From positions 1 to 27,693 of the forward strand of contig CALFJA010000001.1 of NCBI GenBank assembly GCA_937877605.1: a stretch of 27,693 bases of DNA. Reading direction: 5' to 3'. Made by a program: the position numbers and the translations under genes. Positions 8,020 through 15,802 of the stretch are shown one piece after another (within the stretch, counting starts at the first letter, position 1; each line of letters starts with the position of its first letter). Below the pieces are notes generated by a model. That model made no database searches, had not been told where the DNA came from, and saw only the letters and a program-made list of their open reading frames with translations. The stretch is from an uncultured Prevotellaceae bacterium (GTDB lineage Bacteria; Bacteroidota; Bacteroidia; Bacteroidales; Bacteroidaceae).

Positions 8020-9804
8020 ATGAAAAGATATTTCGTTTTTGTAACCTTATTGACCCTGTCGCTGATTGCCTGTCTGCAAGTATCGGCGCAGAAATCTACA
8101 AATGCCATTACCGTAGACGAAGTTGTCGGTAACTTCCGTCAGTATATGGAAGATATCCCGTATTTCAACGATTCCGCTATCAAGTCACTCCAAGACGAGA
8201 TGAAGGAGCATAGCGATAATCTTAAAAACTGGAAGGATCGTAATGCATACATTCGGGAGAACAACCTGACTGAATTTGTCGCTGCCCAAAGGAAAGAGAT
8301 GGAAAGCCATAAGGAAGAAGTGGAAACTGGCATTGACCAGATTTTGGAGCAATACAGCGACAAATTGGATGACACAAAAGTTTGTCGCGACAGTATGGAA
8401 AGTATTGTCTTTGAGAAACTGGGCAGCCTTGAAACAAGTCTGGATGCTTTGGAACATGAAATGAATGGACAGCATGAAGGATGGTTTGATAAAATTTCAC
8501 TTACCACCGTTCTGGGCGTTATCGGGGCTATTGTGGCACTGCTTGTCGTTTGGGCCATTGTGAGTGCTTCCAAGAAGAAAAAACCGACACCGGTTCCACC
8601 TGCCCGCCCAGCAAATATAAATAGGGGGGAAGCAGGGAATTCCTCAGACGGCGCAGGCATTGTCGTGCGTCGTAAAACAGCAATGATTCTGAAGAGGCAA
8701 AGCCTCGAGGATGTGATGGATAATCCTCATTATATGAAGATTGACTTGGAAGAATGTTGCTATGAGTCCGCAGTACGCCGGATGTATATCAAGGATACTT
8801 GTATAGTAGACCTATACAATATGTATCTTCCAGACGTGAAGGATCCCGAACATGCCAAAGAATATGGCTGCATGGTGCTGGGACGCTGGGTGCATGATGC
8901 CGAAAACAGCGAGTACTATGTCTCCTTGGAGCACATTGTGCTGCCAGGCGACGATGCCGTCTTTGATGAGTATGAATTAAATTTCGGCGGAAAGATAAAG
9001 TTGAAGGTTCTTGAGCTCTTGCGGAAACTTCGCCGTGAAACGAACTTGCAATATGATATGACTTGTTGGATACACTCTCATCCAGGACTGACGGTCTTCT
9101 TCAGCAATGCCGACAGCAATGTACAGGATCAGCTTAAGCATCCCCAACATCCGAAATTCCTCACGGCACTGGTGGTGGATACATTGACTCCTACGATGGA
9201 AACAGGTGTGTTTACCTATCATCGCGACATGACCCTCAATTCAAGAAACGACATGAAACGGTTGTATTCTCTGGTTGAATGGTATGAATGGGCACAAAGA
9301 AGCGTGGACGGCATAGAGGAGGATGCTCCAGAGGCTCCTGTGGAGACGGAAACAGAAGCCACTTCTCCGTATTTCAATACGCTTGCTGAGACAAAAGAAC
9401 ACACAACGGCCTGTTTCGGCATAAACCTGAGCCACGACATTATTGTCGATATATGTATGTCTCTGAGTAATCAGACCAATGGTATAGCCGGCTTTATTCA
9501 TGGACATGTCAATACGCAAAACCAATTGACGGAGTTTGTCGCTGAAAGTTTGTCGGCAAATGAGGAAGAGGATAACCTGCAGAAAATTGGCTGCTTTGTC
9601 ATTGCTCCTCATCTTAGCATACCCTCCATCCGCAAGGTTGTTGGCGATAAAATCAGTCAGTTGAAGTTCGTTTTGGTGTATACGCCAAGTGATGGCCTGC
9701 TGACATCTATTCCCGTGATGGGTGACGACCTATGCGGCTATGAGAGCTATTATGGCTCACAAAAACTTGAAGATTTGAAAGTTTGGACTAAAAATCACAG
9801 ATAA
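8020..9804 (+). CDS. Membrane-anchored JAB/JAMM (MPN) isopeptidase
   Basis: I prefer the ATG at 8020 to the one at 7987 because it begins a classical signal peptide (MKRYFVFVTLLTLSLIACLQ), giving 594 residues. Numbered from there: a periplasmic coiled-coil (about 30-155), one transmembrane segment (about 162-182), a Lys/Pro-rich linker, then a cytosolic JAB domain. The metalloprotease signature is complete: Glu281 in KEYGCMVLG, then His352 and His354 in IHSHPGLT, Ser362 and Asp365 (H-x-H-x7-S-x2-D). JAB/JAMM enzymes hydrolyse the bond after the C-terminal Gly of ubiquitin-like proteins, so the likely role is removing the locus modifier from targets at the membrane. Residues about 450-590 may hold a second, JAB-like but motif-less domain (GIAGFIHGHV). 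Its stop is 3 bp before the RING protein start. Confidence 0.93.
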   Translation: MKRYFVFVTLLTLSLIACLQVSAQKSTNAITVDEVVGNFRQYMEDIPYFNDSAIKSLQDEMKEHSDNLKNWKDRNAYIRENNLTEFVAAQRKEMESHKEEVETGIDQILEQYSDKLDDTKVCRDSMESIVFEKLGSLETSLDALEHEMNGQHEGWFDKISLTTVLGVIGAIVALLVVWAIVSASKKKKPTPVPPARPANINRGEAGNSSDGAGIVVRRKTAMILKRQSLEDVMDNPHYMKIDLEECCYESAVRRMYIKDTCIVDLYNMYLPDVKDPEHAKEYGCMVLGRWVHDAENSEYYVSLEHIVLPGDDAVFDEYELNFGGKIKLKVLELLRKLRRETNLQYDMTCWIHSHPGLTVFFSNADSNVQDQLKHPQHPKFLTALVVDTLTPTMETGVFTYHRDMTLNSRNDMKRLYSLVEWYEWAQRSVDGIEEDAPEAPVETETEATSPYFNTLAETKEHTTACFGINLSHDIIVDICMSLSNQTNGIAGFIHGHVNTQNQLTEFVAESLSANEEEDNLQKIGCFVIAPHLSIPSIRKVVGDKISQLKFVLVYTPSDGLLTSIPVMGDDLCGYESYYGSQKLEDLKVWTKNHR

Positions 9805-9807
9805 GAT

Positions 9808-12189
9808 ATGAAGCGGAATCTAATTACATTAATCACTATTGTTACATTGGCACTGAATGCCAATGCCCGAGATGTTTCGAAAATACAGTTTAGTGACAAG
9901 AAATATGAGTATGGGACAGGACGAGACAGCGTGACGCTGTTCCTGAAAGTGCTTGACAGCAAGGGAAAGTCCTGCAACGACATCAATGTCAGCCAGTTGG
10001 AGAAATACTTGGTTGTAAAGGAAGACGGAGTGGCAATACCCTTGGACCGGCGTCATATTTTCTCGTTGACATCGGGGCAGCGCATTCCTAGCGACTTCAC
10101 CATTTCCGTGCTTGTTGACCTTAGCATTCCGGAGGCTGGCAAGGGACAGATCTACGATGCGTTTTGTCAACTTGTCGAAAGTGCGCCAGACAGTTGCGTT
10201 TTTCTTTCATTCTTTGGAGAGGACGTTAGTTCCAGCCAGTTAGTTACGAAAAAGAATCTGCCCAGTTTCAAGGAGAAATTCATGAACCACTCAGAAAAGA
10301 AGTATTTCTATGGTGCGCTCTATTCAAAATTGGTAGAGTTCAGTGGTGGTAAAACAGAATTGGAAGATGCAGTACGCACCAAGGCTGGCTATGTCAAGAA
10401 TGTGAATATCAACAGGCGGGCCATGCAGGCAAAAGACAAGAATCTGTTGTTTATTTTCACCGAAGGCAAGATGCGCCCCGAAGACGAGCAGATTTCATTT
10501 GTCGAGGTAACTGACTATCAGTCAAATGCCGCCTTGGTTCCTAAGGTGTTTGCTTTCTATTATACAGGAGAAGGTGTTGACGAAAATGTGGAACTTACTT
10601 TGCAGGGCGTTTCCGCACCGCGAAACGCAGAAGGACAGGTGCTGGAGAATCGGCAAGGGTCTTATAAGCCTTCTGCGGACATTGGCAGTGTGCTGAGCAA
10701 TTTCCAGGAGGTCGTGAAAGATGCTATGTACGACTTCGCATTTACCTACAAGGCGACAGAAGGTAAGGTATACACGGGCCGTGTAGACTATTTGGCAGAA
10801 TGGAAGGGAAGTGATGCCGGTACCGGTGAGTTTTCCATTGGTTCTGCAGAGACGCCTTGGCCTGTGCAAGCGGAAAGTGCCGGCGATTATGTGTCCAAAC
10901 TCTTGGTGGCGTTTCTCGTGGCATTGCTGACATTTGCGTTCTTCTTCCTTGTCATGAAAGTGCTCATTCCATTCATCAACTCGAAGAGATTTGCTTCAAA
11001 ATACTATAAGCCTTACCAACCAGAAGAAGGTGTTACCCGCCGTTTGTGCCACTATTGCCGTCAGGATATTCAACCAGGACAGAAAGTCGTGGTAAAATGT
11101 AAGCATGTGATGCATGTCGGTTGTTGGCAACAAAATGGATACAAGTGTGTTGAATATGGGCAGAACTGCAAAGAGGGTATCCAAGACCATGTTGACATGA
11201 AGGATATGTTCAGCCCGGCATCGCTGCGCGACACCTATCAGGCTTTTGCCGGAGTTGCTGCGGGTCTGGTCAGCTGGATTGTTTTCGAGTTGACGGGAAG
11301 AGGCCTGTTCAGTGGTTTGGGAAGGATGATTGCCGATGTATTCTATCTTAACAGTGAAAGAAAAGCCAATATGTTGGTAGACTGTGGCGCCAAAGTTTCG
11401 GCATTGCTGACAGTCGGCCTGTTGCTGGGATTCTTCCTTTCATTGGTATTCCGCTATAATGACGAGTATAGGAAGAAGGATGCGAAAATCTACCTAAAAA
11501 TCTTCGGACTCTCTTTGCTGTCTGGCTTGATTGGATTTGTGGCAATGTTAGTCGGGGGAATTCTTTTCTGTCTGTTGCTTTCGGCAATAGGTACGACCTA
11601 TATCCCTTGGTATTGTTCACTCCCAGCTTATATCATTTTCTCGATTTGCATGGCACTGAGCCTTACCATAAAGTCGTCGATTCCGACCAAGAGCGCACTC
11701 GTTGGCGGAGGAATAGCAGCAATAATCGGTTTCATCGTTCTTTATTTTGGCGGTGTCATCAGTTCCAAAATGGGATGGATGAACATGTTGCTCGACTTTA
11801 TTATCTATGGCGGAGGACTCGGAGCATCCCTTGTTACAGTGCGTATGCTTGCTGAGCGTTATTTCCTTGTTATCAAAAATGGTATGAAGGCAGGCCAGCG
11901 CATACCTATCCATAAGTGGATGAACGCCACAGGTGGAGGAAATAAGGTGACCATTGGAAAGACTAATGAGTGTGAAATCCAGATGAACTGGGAGAAGGCC
12001 AACAAAGTGGCCGATAAGCATGTGCAGTTATATATTGACAAAACTCGTGCCTTGCCTATGTTGTCCCCCTTGGCAGAGGGAGTTGTCCTGAATGTCCGTT
12101 CTACCCTGCCTGCCAACAAACAGGTCGTCCTCAACAACGGCGACACATTTACCGTGGGCGACACAATTTTCGAGTATGTAGAATCTTAA
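9808..12189 (+). CDS. Polytopic membrane protein with VWA-like, RING-H2 and FHA-like domains (candidate E3 ligase)
   Basis: The product has 793 residues. A signal peptide (1-20) leads to a periplasmic domain (about 25-345) whose centre resembles a von Willebrand A fold (FTISVLVDLSIPEAGKGQI; DxS at 104-106 is an incomplete MIDAS motif). A membrane segment (363-388) is followed by a Cys/His cluster: C414-x2-C417-x13-C431-x-H433-x2-H436-x2-C439-x7-C447-x6-C454. This is the RING-H2 pattern except that the last pair is spaced x6 instead of x2. About six further membrane helices (about 477-680) follow, then a C-terminal FHA-like domain (VTIGKTNECEIQ at 714-725 through NGDTFTVGD at 777-785). The FHA phosphopeptide residues are altered (GR to GK718, S-R-x-H to A735-D-K-H738). 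RING domains bring E2 to substrates, so an E3 role is likely. The RING and FHA-like parts are predicted cytosolic. Confidence 0.85.
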   Translation: MKRNLITLITIVTLALNANARDVSKIQFSDKKYEYGTGRDSVTLFLKVLDSKGKSCNDINVSQLEKYLVVKEDGVAIPLDRRHIFSLTSGQRIPSDFTISVLVDLSIPEAGKGQIYDAFCQLVESAPDSCVFLSFFGEDVSSSQLVTKKNLPSFKEKFMNHSEKKYFYGALYSKLVEFSGGKTELEDAVRTKAGYVKNVNINRRAMQAKDKNLLFIFTEGKMRPEDEQISFVEVTDYQSNAALVPKVFAFYYTGEGVDENVELTLQGVSAPRNAEGQVLENRQGSYKPSADIGSVLSNFQEVVKDAMYDFAFTYKATEGKVYTGRVDYLAEWKGSDAGTGEFSIGSAETPWPVQAESAGDYVSKLLVAFLVALLTFAFFFLVMKVLIPFINSKRFASKYYKPYQPEEGVTRRLCHYCRQDIQPGQKVVVKCKHVMHVGCWQQNGYKCVEYGQNCKEGIQDHVDMKDMFSPASLRDTYQAFAGVAAGLVSWIVFELTGRGLFSGLGRMIADVFYLNSERKANMLVDCGAKVSALLTVGLLLGFFLSLVFRYNDEYRKKDAKIYLKIFGLSLLSGLIGFVAMLVGGILFCLLLSAIGTTYIPWYCSLPAYIIFSICMALSLTIKSSIPTKSALVGGGIAAIIGFIVLYFGGVISSKMGWMNMLLDFIIYGGGLGASLVTVRMLAERYFLVIKNGMKAGQRIPIHKWMNATGGGNKVTIGKTNECEIQMNWEKANKVADKHVQLYIDKTRALPMLSPLAEGVVLNVRSTLPANKQVVLNNGDTFTVGDTIFEYVES

Positions 12190-12195
12190 TGCTGT

Positions 12196-13404
12196 ATGGA
12201 AAAAGAAAAGTATGAATGGGGGGAAGGCGTCTTTACGCTGCTCTCTTGGTTCAAAAAGGAACGGGTAAAGAATGCCCGTGTTCTGGTTGCCGGTTGTGGC
12301 GCTCTTGGCAATGAGGTCGTCAAGAATTTGGCGCTCTTTGGCGTAGGTCATATCTATGTCGTTGATTTTGACAAGATAGAACTGTCAAACCTTACCCGCT
12401 CTGTTCTTTTCCGTGAGGAAGACGCTTACAATCATGCTTATAAAGCAGAGATTGTCGCAAAGCGTGCCCGTGAGATAAATCCGCAGATAGAAGTGGTGCC
12501 CATTGTCGGAAATCTCTTCTCTGAAGTAGGTTTTGGATTGTATCGATCGGTTGATGTGGTAATAGGCTGTCTTGATAGCCGCATTGCTCGCTACCAGTTG
12601 AACCGCCTTTGTCTGCGAGCTGGCAAGAGTTGGATAGACGGCAGTATTGAGAACCTAACCGGAGTGGTGAAAGTCTATGTTCCTGGATTGAATTGTTATG
12701 AGTGCGGCTTGTCGCGCGATGAATTCAACCATATCATGCTCCGTACGGGTTGCGCCGATGTGGTGCGCTCCCAGACAGCCCATGGCCGTGTGGCAACCAC
12801 CCCAATCAGCGCATCGATTGTGGGAGCTTTGCAGGTGCAGGAAGCCATGAAGATAATTCATACGATTGATCCTAAAGAAGGTGGTGGCGAGGCCGAAGCC
12901 ATCCCGTTCAAGACCCTTCAGGGGAAGATGCTTCGATATGAAGGCATGACCAATGCGATGAATATTTACAAGATTTCGTCCTGGAAGAACACCTGTGCGG
13001 CCCATGAGCAGTGGAACGATGTCATTACTGCCGAAGAACTTTCTGCTTTGCAGACCGTGGAAGATGTTTTGGCTAAGTTGAAAGATATCCTGCATGTGGA
13101 GAATGTGGAAATAAACATGTGCAACAACAAATTCATAGATATTATAGCGACGGATTATCCGCAAAAGGAATTTGAGGTGATGATCCCTGAGTCGAAACTG
13201 GAGAACTTTATAAAGAAAGACAAAGAGTTGCGTTTGTTGAGTTACCGCACACTTATTCACAAGCATTTCTACGAAAACATTGACAGTAGTTTCCCCTACA
13301 AGGCAAAGACCCTTATGCAAATAGGAATACCGGCATTTGATGTTCTTCAGGTGTCTACGGAAAAAGGTGTGTTCTATGTAGAACTGTCAGCCGATCACTA
13401 TTAA
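12196..13404 (+). CDS. E1-like activating enzyme (ThiF/MoeB/UBA fold)
   Basis: The 402-residue product contains an E1 adenylation domain at about 25-225. The nucleotide loop is VLVAGCGALGNEVVKNLA (29-46). Further matches are VVDFDKIELSNLTRSVLF (55-72) with Asp57 and Arg68, Lys83, the CLDS segment at 125-128 and the distal TTPISASIVGALQVQEAMK helix (201-219). E1 enzymes adenylate the modifier C-terminal Gly and then form a thioester. Cys186 in RTGCADV, in the crossover region before TTP, is the best catalytic candidate. C167-x2-C170 with C267-x2-H270 could form the structural zinc site, one Cys of the usual four being His. The C-terminal 130 residues may be a ubiquitin-fold-like E2-binding domain; I cannot prove that. 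The gene starts 6 bp after the RING protein. Confidence 0.94.
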   Translation: MEKEKYEWGEGVFTLLSWFKKERVKNARVLVAGCGALGNEVVKNLALFGVGHIYVVDFDKIELSNLTRSVLFREEDAYNHAYKAEIVAKRAREINPQIEVVPIVGNLFSEVGFGLYRSVDVVIGCLDSRIARYQLNRLCLRAGKSWIDGSIENLTGVVKVYVPGLNCYECGLSRDEFNHIMLRTGCADVVRSQTAHGRVATTPISASIVGALQVQEAMKIIHTIDPKEGGGEAEAIPFKTLQGKMLRYEGMTNAMNIYKISSWKNTCAAHEQWNDVITAEELSALQTVEDVLAKLKDILHVENVEINMCNNKFIDIIATDYPQKEFEVMIPESKLENFIKKDKELRLLSYRTLIHKHFYENIDSSFPYKAKTLMQIGIPAFDVLQVSTEKGVFYVELSADHY

Positions 13405-13424
13405 AATTAATAAGGAAAAGACTA

Positions 13425-14306
13425 ATGCAAAATCTCTTGCCTTTGGACATCAACGCCGAATTGCTGCTGAACTACTTCCCTTGCGGCAAGTTCAGGATAT
13501 CGCTTGATGGCTTGCACAAGCGCAATTCCTACCACGATATTCTCGATGTGGAAGAGATGCCCGATAAGAACGCCATTCATGCTCACCTCGGCCGTATGAG
13601 CATCTACAACTCGTTGCCCGAGTATATGTTTCATGCACTCGACCGGTTCGACAATCTGCCGGTGAACAACGAGAGCGAGGCTTTTCATAACGAGGTGGAC
13701 AAGCAAGAACAGGAGAAAGCAAACGCCACAAGATTCTTTTCTCCTATCGATGTGTTGCTATTTCATCTACGGGCAAAGGTAAGGGGACAAATAGAACAGT
13801 ATACACGCGGTAATGTTGTGATGCAGCAGATTCTTGGTGACAGATTGACGGAGGAACAGCACAAAAACCGTTTTATCCGCCAGTTGGAACCATTCCTCCC
13901 TCAATGTAAGAATATCCGCGGAAACCGTTCCCTGCTTACCTTGCTGCTTCGCAAGGTTTTGCTCGAAGAAGGTCTGCGAGTGGAAATCAAACAAGAATTC
14001 CGCCAACTCTCAGACGAGCATCCTCGCTACGAAAACCATGTGGATGCCGTGTTGGGTGATTCCTATGTAGATGATACCTATTATGAGGAAGTTGCTGTCT
14101 ACACCATCAACTATTGGTCAGATGAGGAATGCAAGGAGGGTTTCCTGACTTTTTTGAAGGAAATGGACGAATTACGCATATTCATTCGCGATTATTTCCT
14201 TTTTGCAGAAGACGAACTAGTGTTCCGCATCGCAAAGGACGGACCTCCGTTGCGTTTGAACGACGATAAATGCTACAACTATCTGAATTATAATACAAAT
14301 ATTTAA
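13425..14306 (+). CDS. TssG-like baseplate subunit
   Basis: This soluble 293-residue protein has LPLDINAELLLNYFPCGKF at the start and a conserved-looking LGRMSIYNSLPEYMFHALDRF at about 55-75, resembling the early part of Bacteroidota TssG proteins. The middle contains RFFSPIDVLLFHLR, and the C-terminus is beta-rich and acidic. TssG joins two TssF copies and TssE in the T6SS baseplate wedge. The call rests on these weak similarities plus position directly before TssK-, TssE- and TssF-like genes. No toxin or enzyme motif is present. An alternative is another baseplate or wedge adaptor. Confidence 0.6.
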   Translation: MQNLLPLDINAELLLNYFPCGKFRISLDGLHKRNSYHDILDVEEMPDKNAIHAHLGRMSIYNSLPEYMFHALDRFDNLPVNNESEAFHNEVDKQEQEKANATRFFSPIDVLLFHLRAKVRGQIEQYTRGNVVMQQILGDRLTEEQHKNRFIRQLEPFLPQCKNIRGNRSLLTLLLRKVLLEEGLRVEIKQEFRQLSDEHPRYENHVDAVLGDSYVDDTYYEEVAVYTINYWSDEECKEGFLTFLKEMDELRIFIRDYFLFAEDELVFRIAKDGPPLRLNDDKCYNYLNYNTNI

Positions 14307-14316
14307 AATATTATTT

Positions 14317-15306
14317 ATGCCAAAGAGAATAAGTTGGAAAAAGGGCATGCGCCTCACCGATGAGGTGCTGATTGCTGCCGACCAATATATGTCGGAATCT
14401 GTCGGTCAGGCCGTGGCCGTGGCTGCTTGTGGGCGTTTAGGCCTTTTCACTCCTACCCGCCCGTTCCATTTGTCATTGAACATTTCAAGAGGGTTTGTTG
14501 AGGTTGAGGAATTGTCATGTTTGGCTGTCACAGGGGCGGGCGATATCATTGATATCCAGTATGACACGAAATATTCCAATTCGTTCGATACCCGTGTGCA
14601 GATACCGGACAATGGCGATGTCAAGGAATATATCCTTCTTGTCAAAGCGGATCCTGACGAATGGAAAGAGAATGCCGAAGGATGCATGGAACCGAACTAT
14701 ACATTTGCCTTGCTTGAACCAAACAAGGCCATTGGCAACCATGCAGTTCCAATCGGCCGTCTTGTGTTCGACGATGGATGGCGTGAGGATAATGTGAACT
14801 TTGTTCCGCCATGCCTGTGCTTGTCGGCTCATGGTAAGTTCATGGAATTGCACGAGCAGTTCGTCTCGCTGATGCACAGCATAGACGAAAAGTCAAGCAA
14901 GCAGATAGATACGGGAGCGCGTAAAGCCATCAGTATTTATTGGCCGGTGGTTCAGCAAATGCTCATCGTCGCTAATACGGAATACGAGACAATGACGCCG
15001 CAACAACTCCTTGCGTGTGTACAGCGTGTCATTGCCGCATTCACTTGTGCTTGCGACCTTGACGAAATCCTTTCGTTGGAGGATGCGGAAATTTTCCGCA
15101 ATTTCACAAGGGCTCCGTTCAGTTATCGCGTTGCTTATCTGCGTATCAAACAAGGACTGGGAATGTGTCATGCCATCAACGAGAAAATTGACAAGTTTAG
15201 CCTGCTGAAGATAGAAGAGCCGAAACCGGAACCCATTCCGGAGCCGGAACCAGAACCAGAGCCCAAACCCGATCCACGCCGTTTCTGGGAAGGTAAGCAA
15301 ATATGA
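14317..15306 (+). CDS. TssK-like baseplate subunit with Glu-Pro tail
   Basis: The 329-residue product begins ISWKKGMRLTDEVLIAADQY, matching the TssK opening where a Trp-x-x-G-M segment precedes a helix. It later has IGRLVFDDGWREDNVNFVPP (about 148-168), equivalent to the TssK segment ending in Y-I-P-P, then helical bundles. TssK links the baseplate to the T6SS membrane complex. Classical TssK has about 440 residues with a C-terminal head domain that binds TssL. Here that head is missing, and the protein ends in a Pro/Glu repeat followed by RRFWEGKQI. The docking partner is therefore likely different from the classical one. Its stop overlaps the TssE start (ATGA at 15303-15306). Confidence 0.8.
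   Translation: MPKRISWKKGMRLTDEVLIAADQYMSESVGQAVAVAACGRLGLFTPTRPFHLSLNISRGFVEVEELSCLAVTGAGDIIDIQYDTKYSNSFDTRVQIPDNGDVKEYILLVKADPDEWKENAEGCMEPNYTFALLEPNKAIGNHAVPIGRLVFDDGWREDNVNFVPPCLCLSAHGKFMELHEQFVSLMHSIDEKSSKQIDTGARKAISIYWPVVQQMLIVANTEYETMTPQQLLACVQRVIAAFTCACDLDEILSLEDAEIFRNFTRAPFSYRVAYLRIKQGLGMCHAINEKIDKFSLLKIEEPKPEPIPEPEPEPEPKPDPRRFWEGKQI
15217..15276 (+). repeat. Pro-Glu repeat coding stretch
   Basis: The end of the TssK-like gene encodes alternating Pro and Glu/Lys residues (EPKPEPIPEPEPEPEPKPDP). The DNA is a run of CCG/CCA/CCC and GAA/GAG codons, a short imperfect tandem repeat. Such stretches form extended, stiff linkers. Confidence 0.8.
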
Positions 15307-15797
15307 GATTTATAAGTACACCCTTACAATTCATGGATTCGGGTACGAAGCTCCATCGTGGAATAGGCGACCGCATCCATATGATAGACAACTTGGTTGA
15401 ACTCATTGTCTTCACTCCTCGTGGTGATTTTGAGGCTGACCCTGATTTCGGATTTGAATATTGGAACCACGAATTCTCGAATGTTCACTATCGCGAGTTC
15501 AATGCTGGTCAGGGCGCCAACAAGTCTGGCAATCTCTACAATGAGGTCACCAAGAAAGAGTGCGAGGATAGCATCAAGCAAAGCCTTGCAGCCTACGAAC
15601 CGATGCTAAAGAATGTCGTGGTGAGTATAGAACTCGATGCGGCTGCGGAAAAACAGCGTCGGCGCCGTCGGGTATCATCCAAGTATGCTGTGAATGTGAT
15701 TGTTGAAGGAGGCATAGATGATGGATTGGGCGTCCTTCGTCCTTATCGTAAGGTTGTGGTGTTCTTGGTGGAACCCACAGTAAAACGACAAATTTGA
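15303..15797 (+). CDS. tssE: TssE, gp25-like baseplate protein
   Basis: The 164-residue product matches the GPW/gp25 family: RGIGDRIHMIDNLVELIVFTPRGDFEADPDFGFEYWNHEF contains the gp25 pattern in which a helix leads to a T-x-x-G-E/D turn and then a conserved FG near residue 43. gp25/TssE sits at the baseplate and nucleates sheath assembly. The remainder is basic (EKQRRRRRVSSKY, about 117-129) before a C-terminal strand region. It overlaps TssK by 4 bp and ends 5 bp before the TssF-like ATG, so the three are surely co-expressed. Confidence 0.9.
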   Translation: MRFISTPLQFMDSGTKLHRGIGDRIHMIDNLVELIVFTPRGDFEADPDFGFEYWNHEFSNVHYREFNAGQGANKSGNLYNEVTKKECEDSIKQSLAAYEPMLKNVVVSIELDAAAEKQRRRRRVSSKYAVNVIVEGGIDDGLGVLRPYRKVVVFLVEPTVKRQI

Positions 15798-15802
15798 TAA
15801 AC

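Noticed and set aside
9808..12189. Cys/His cluster as a haem or iron-sulfur site
   Set aside because: The C-x-H-x2-H-x2-C core with a preceding C-x2-C matches RING-H2 zinc spacing far better, and the context has E1 and E2 genes.
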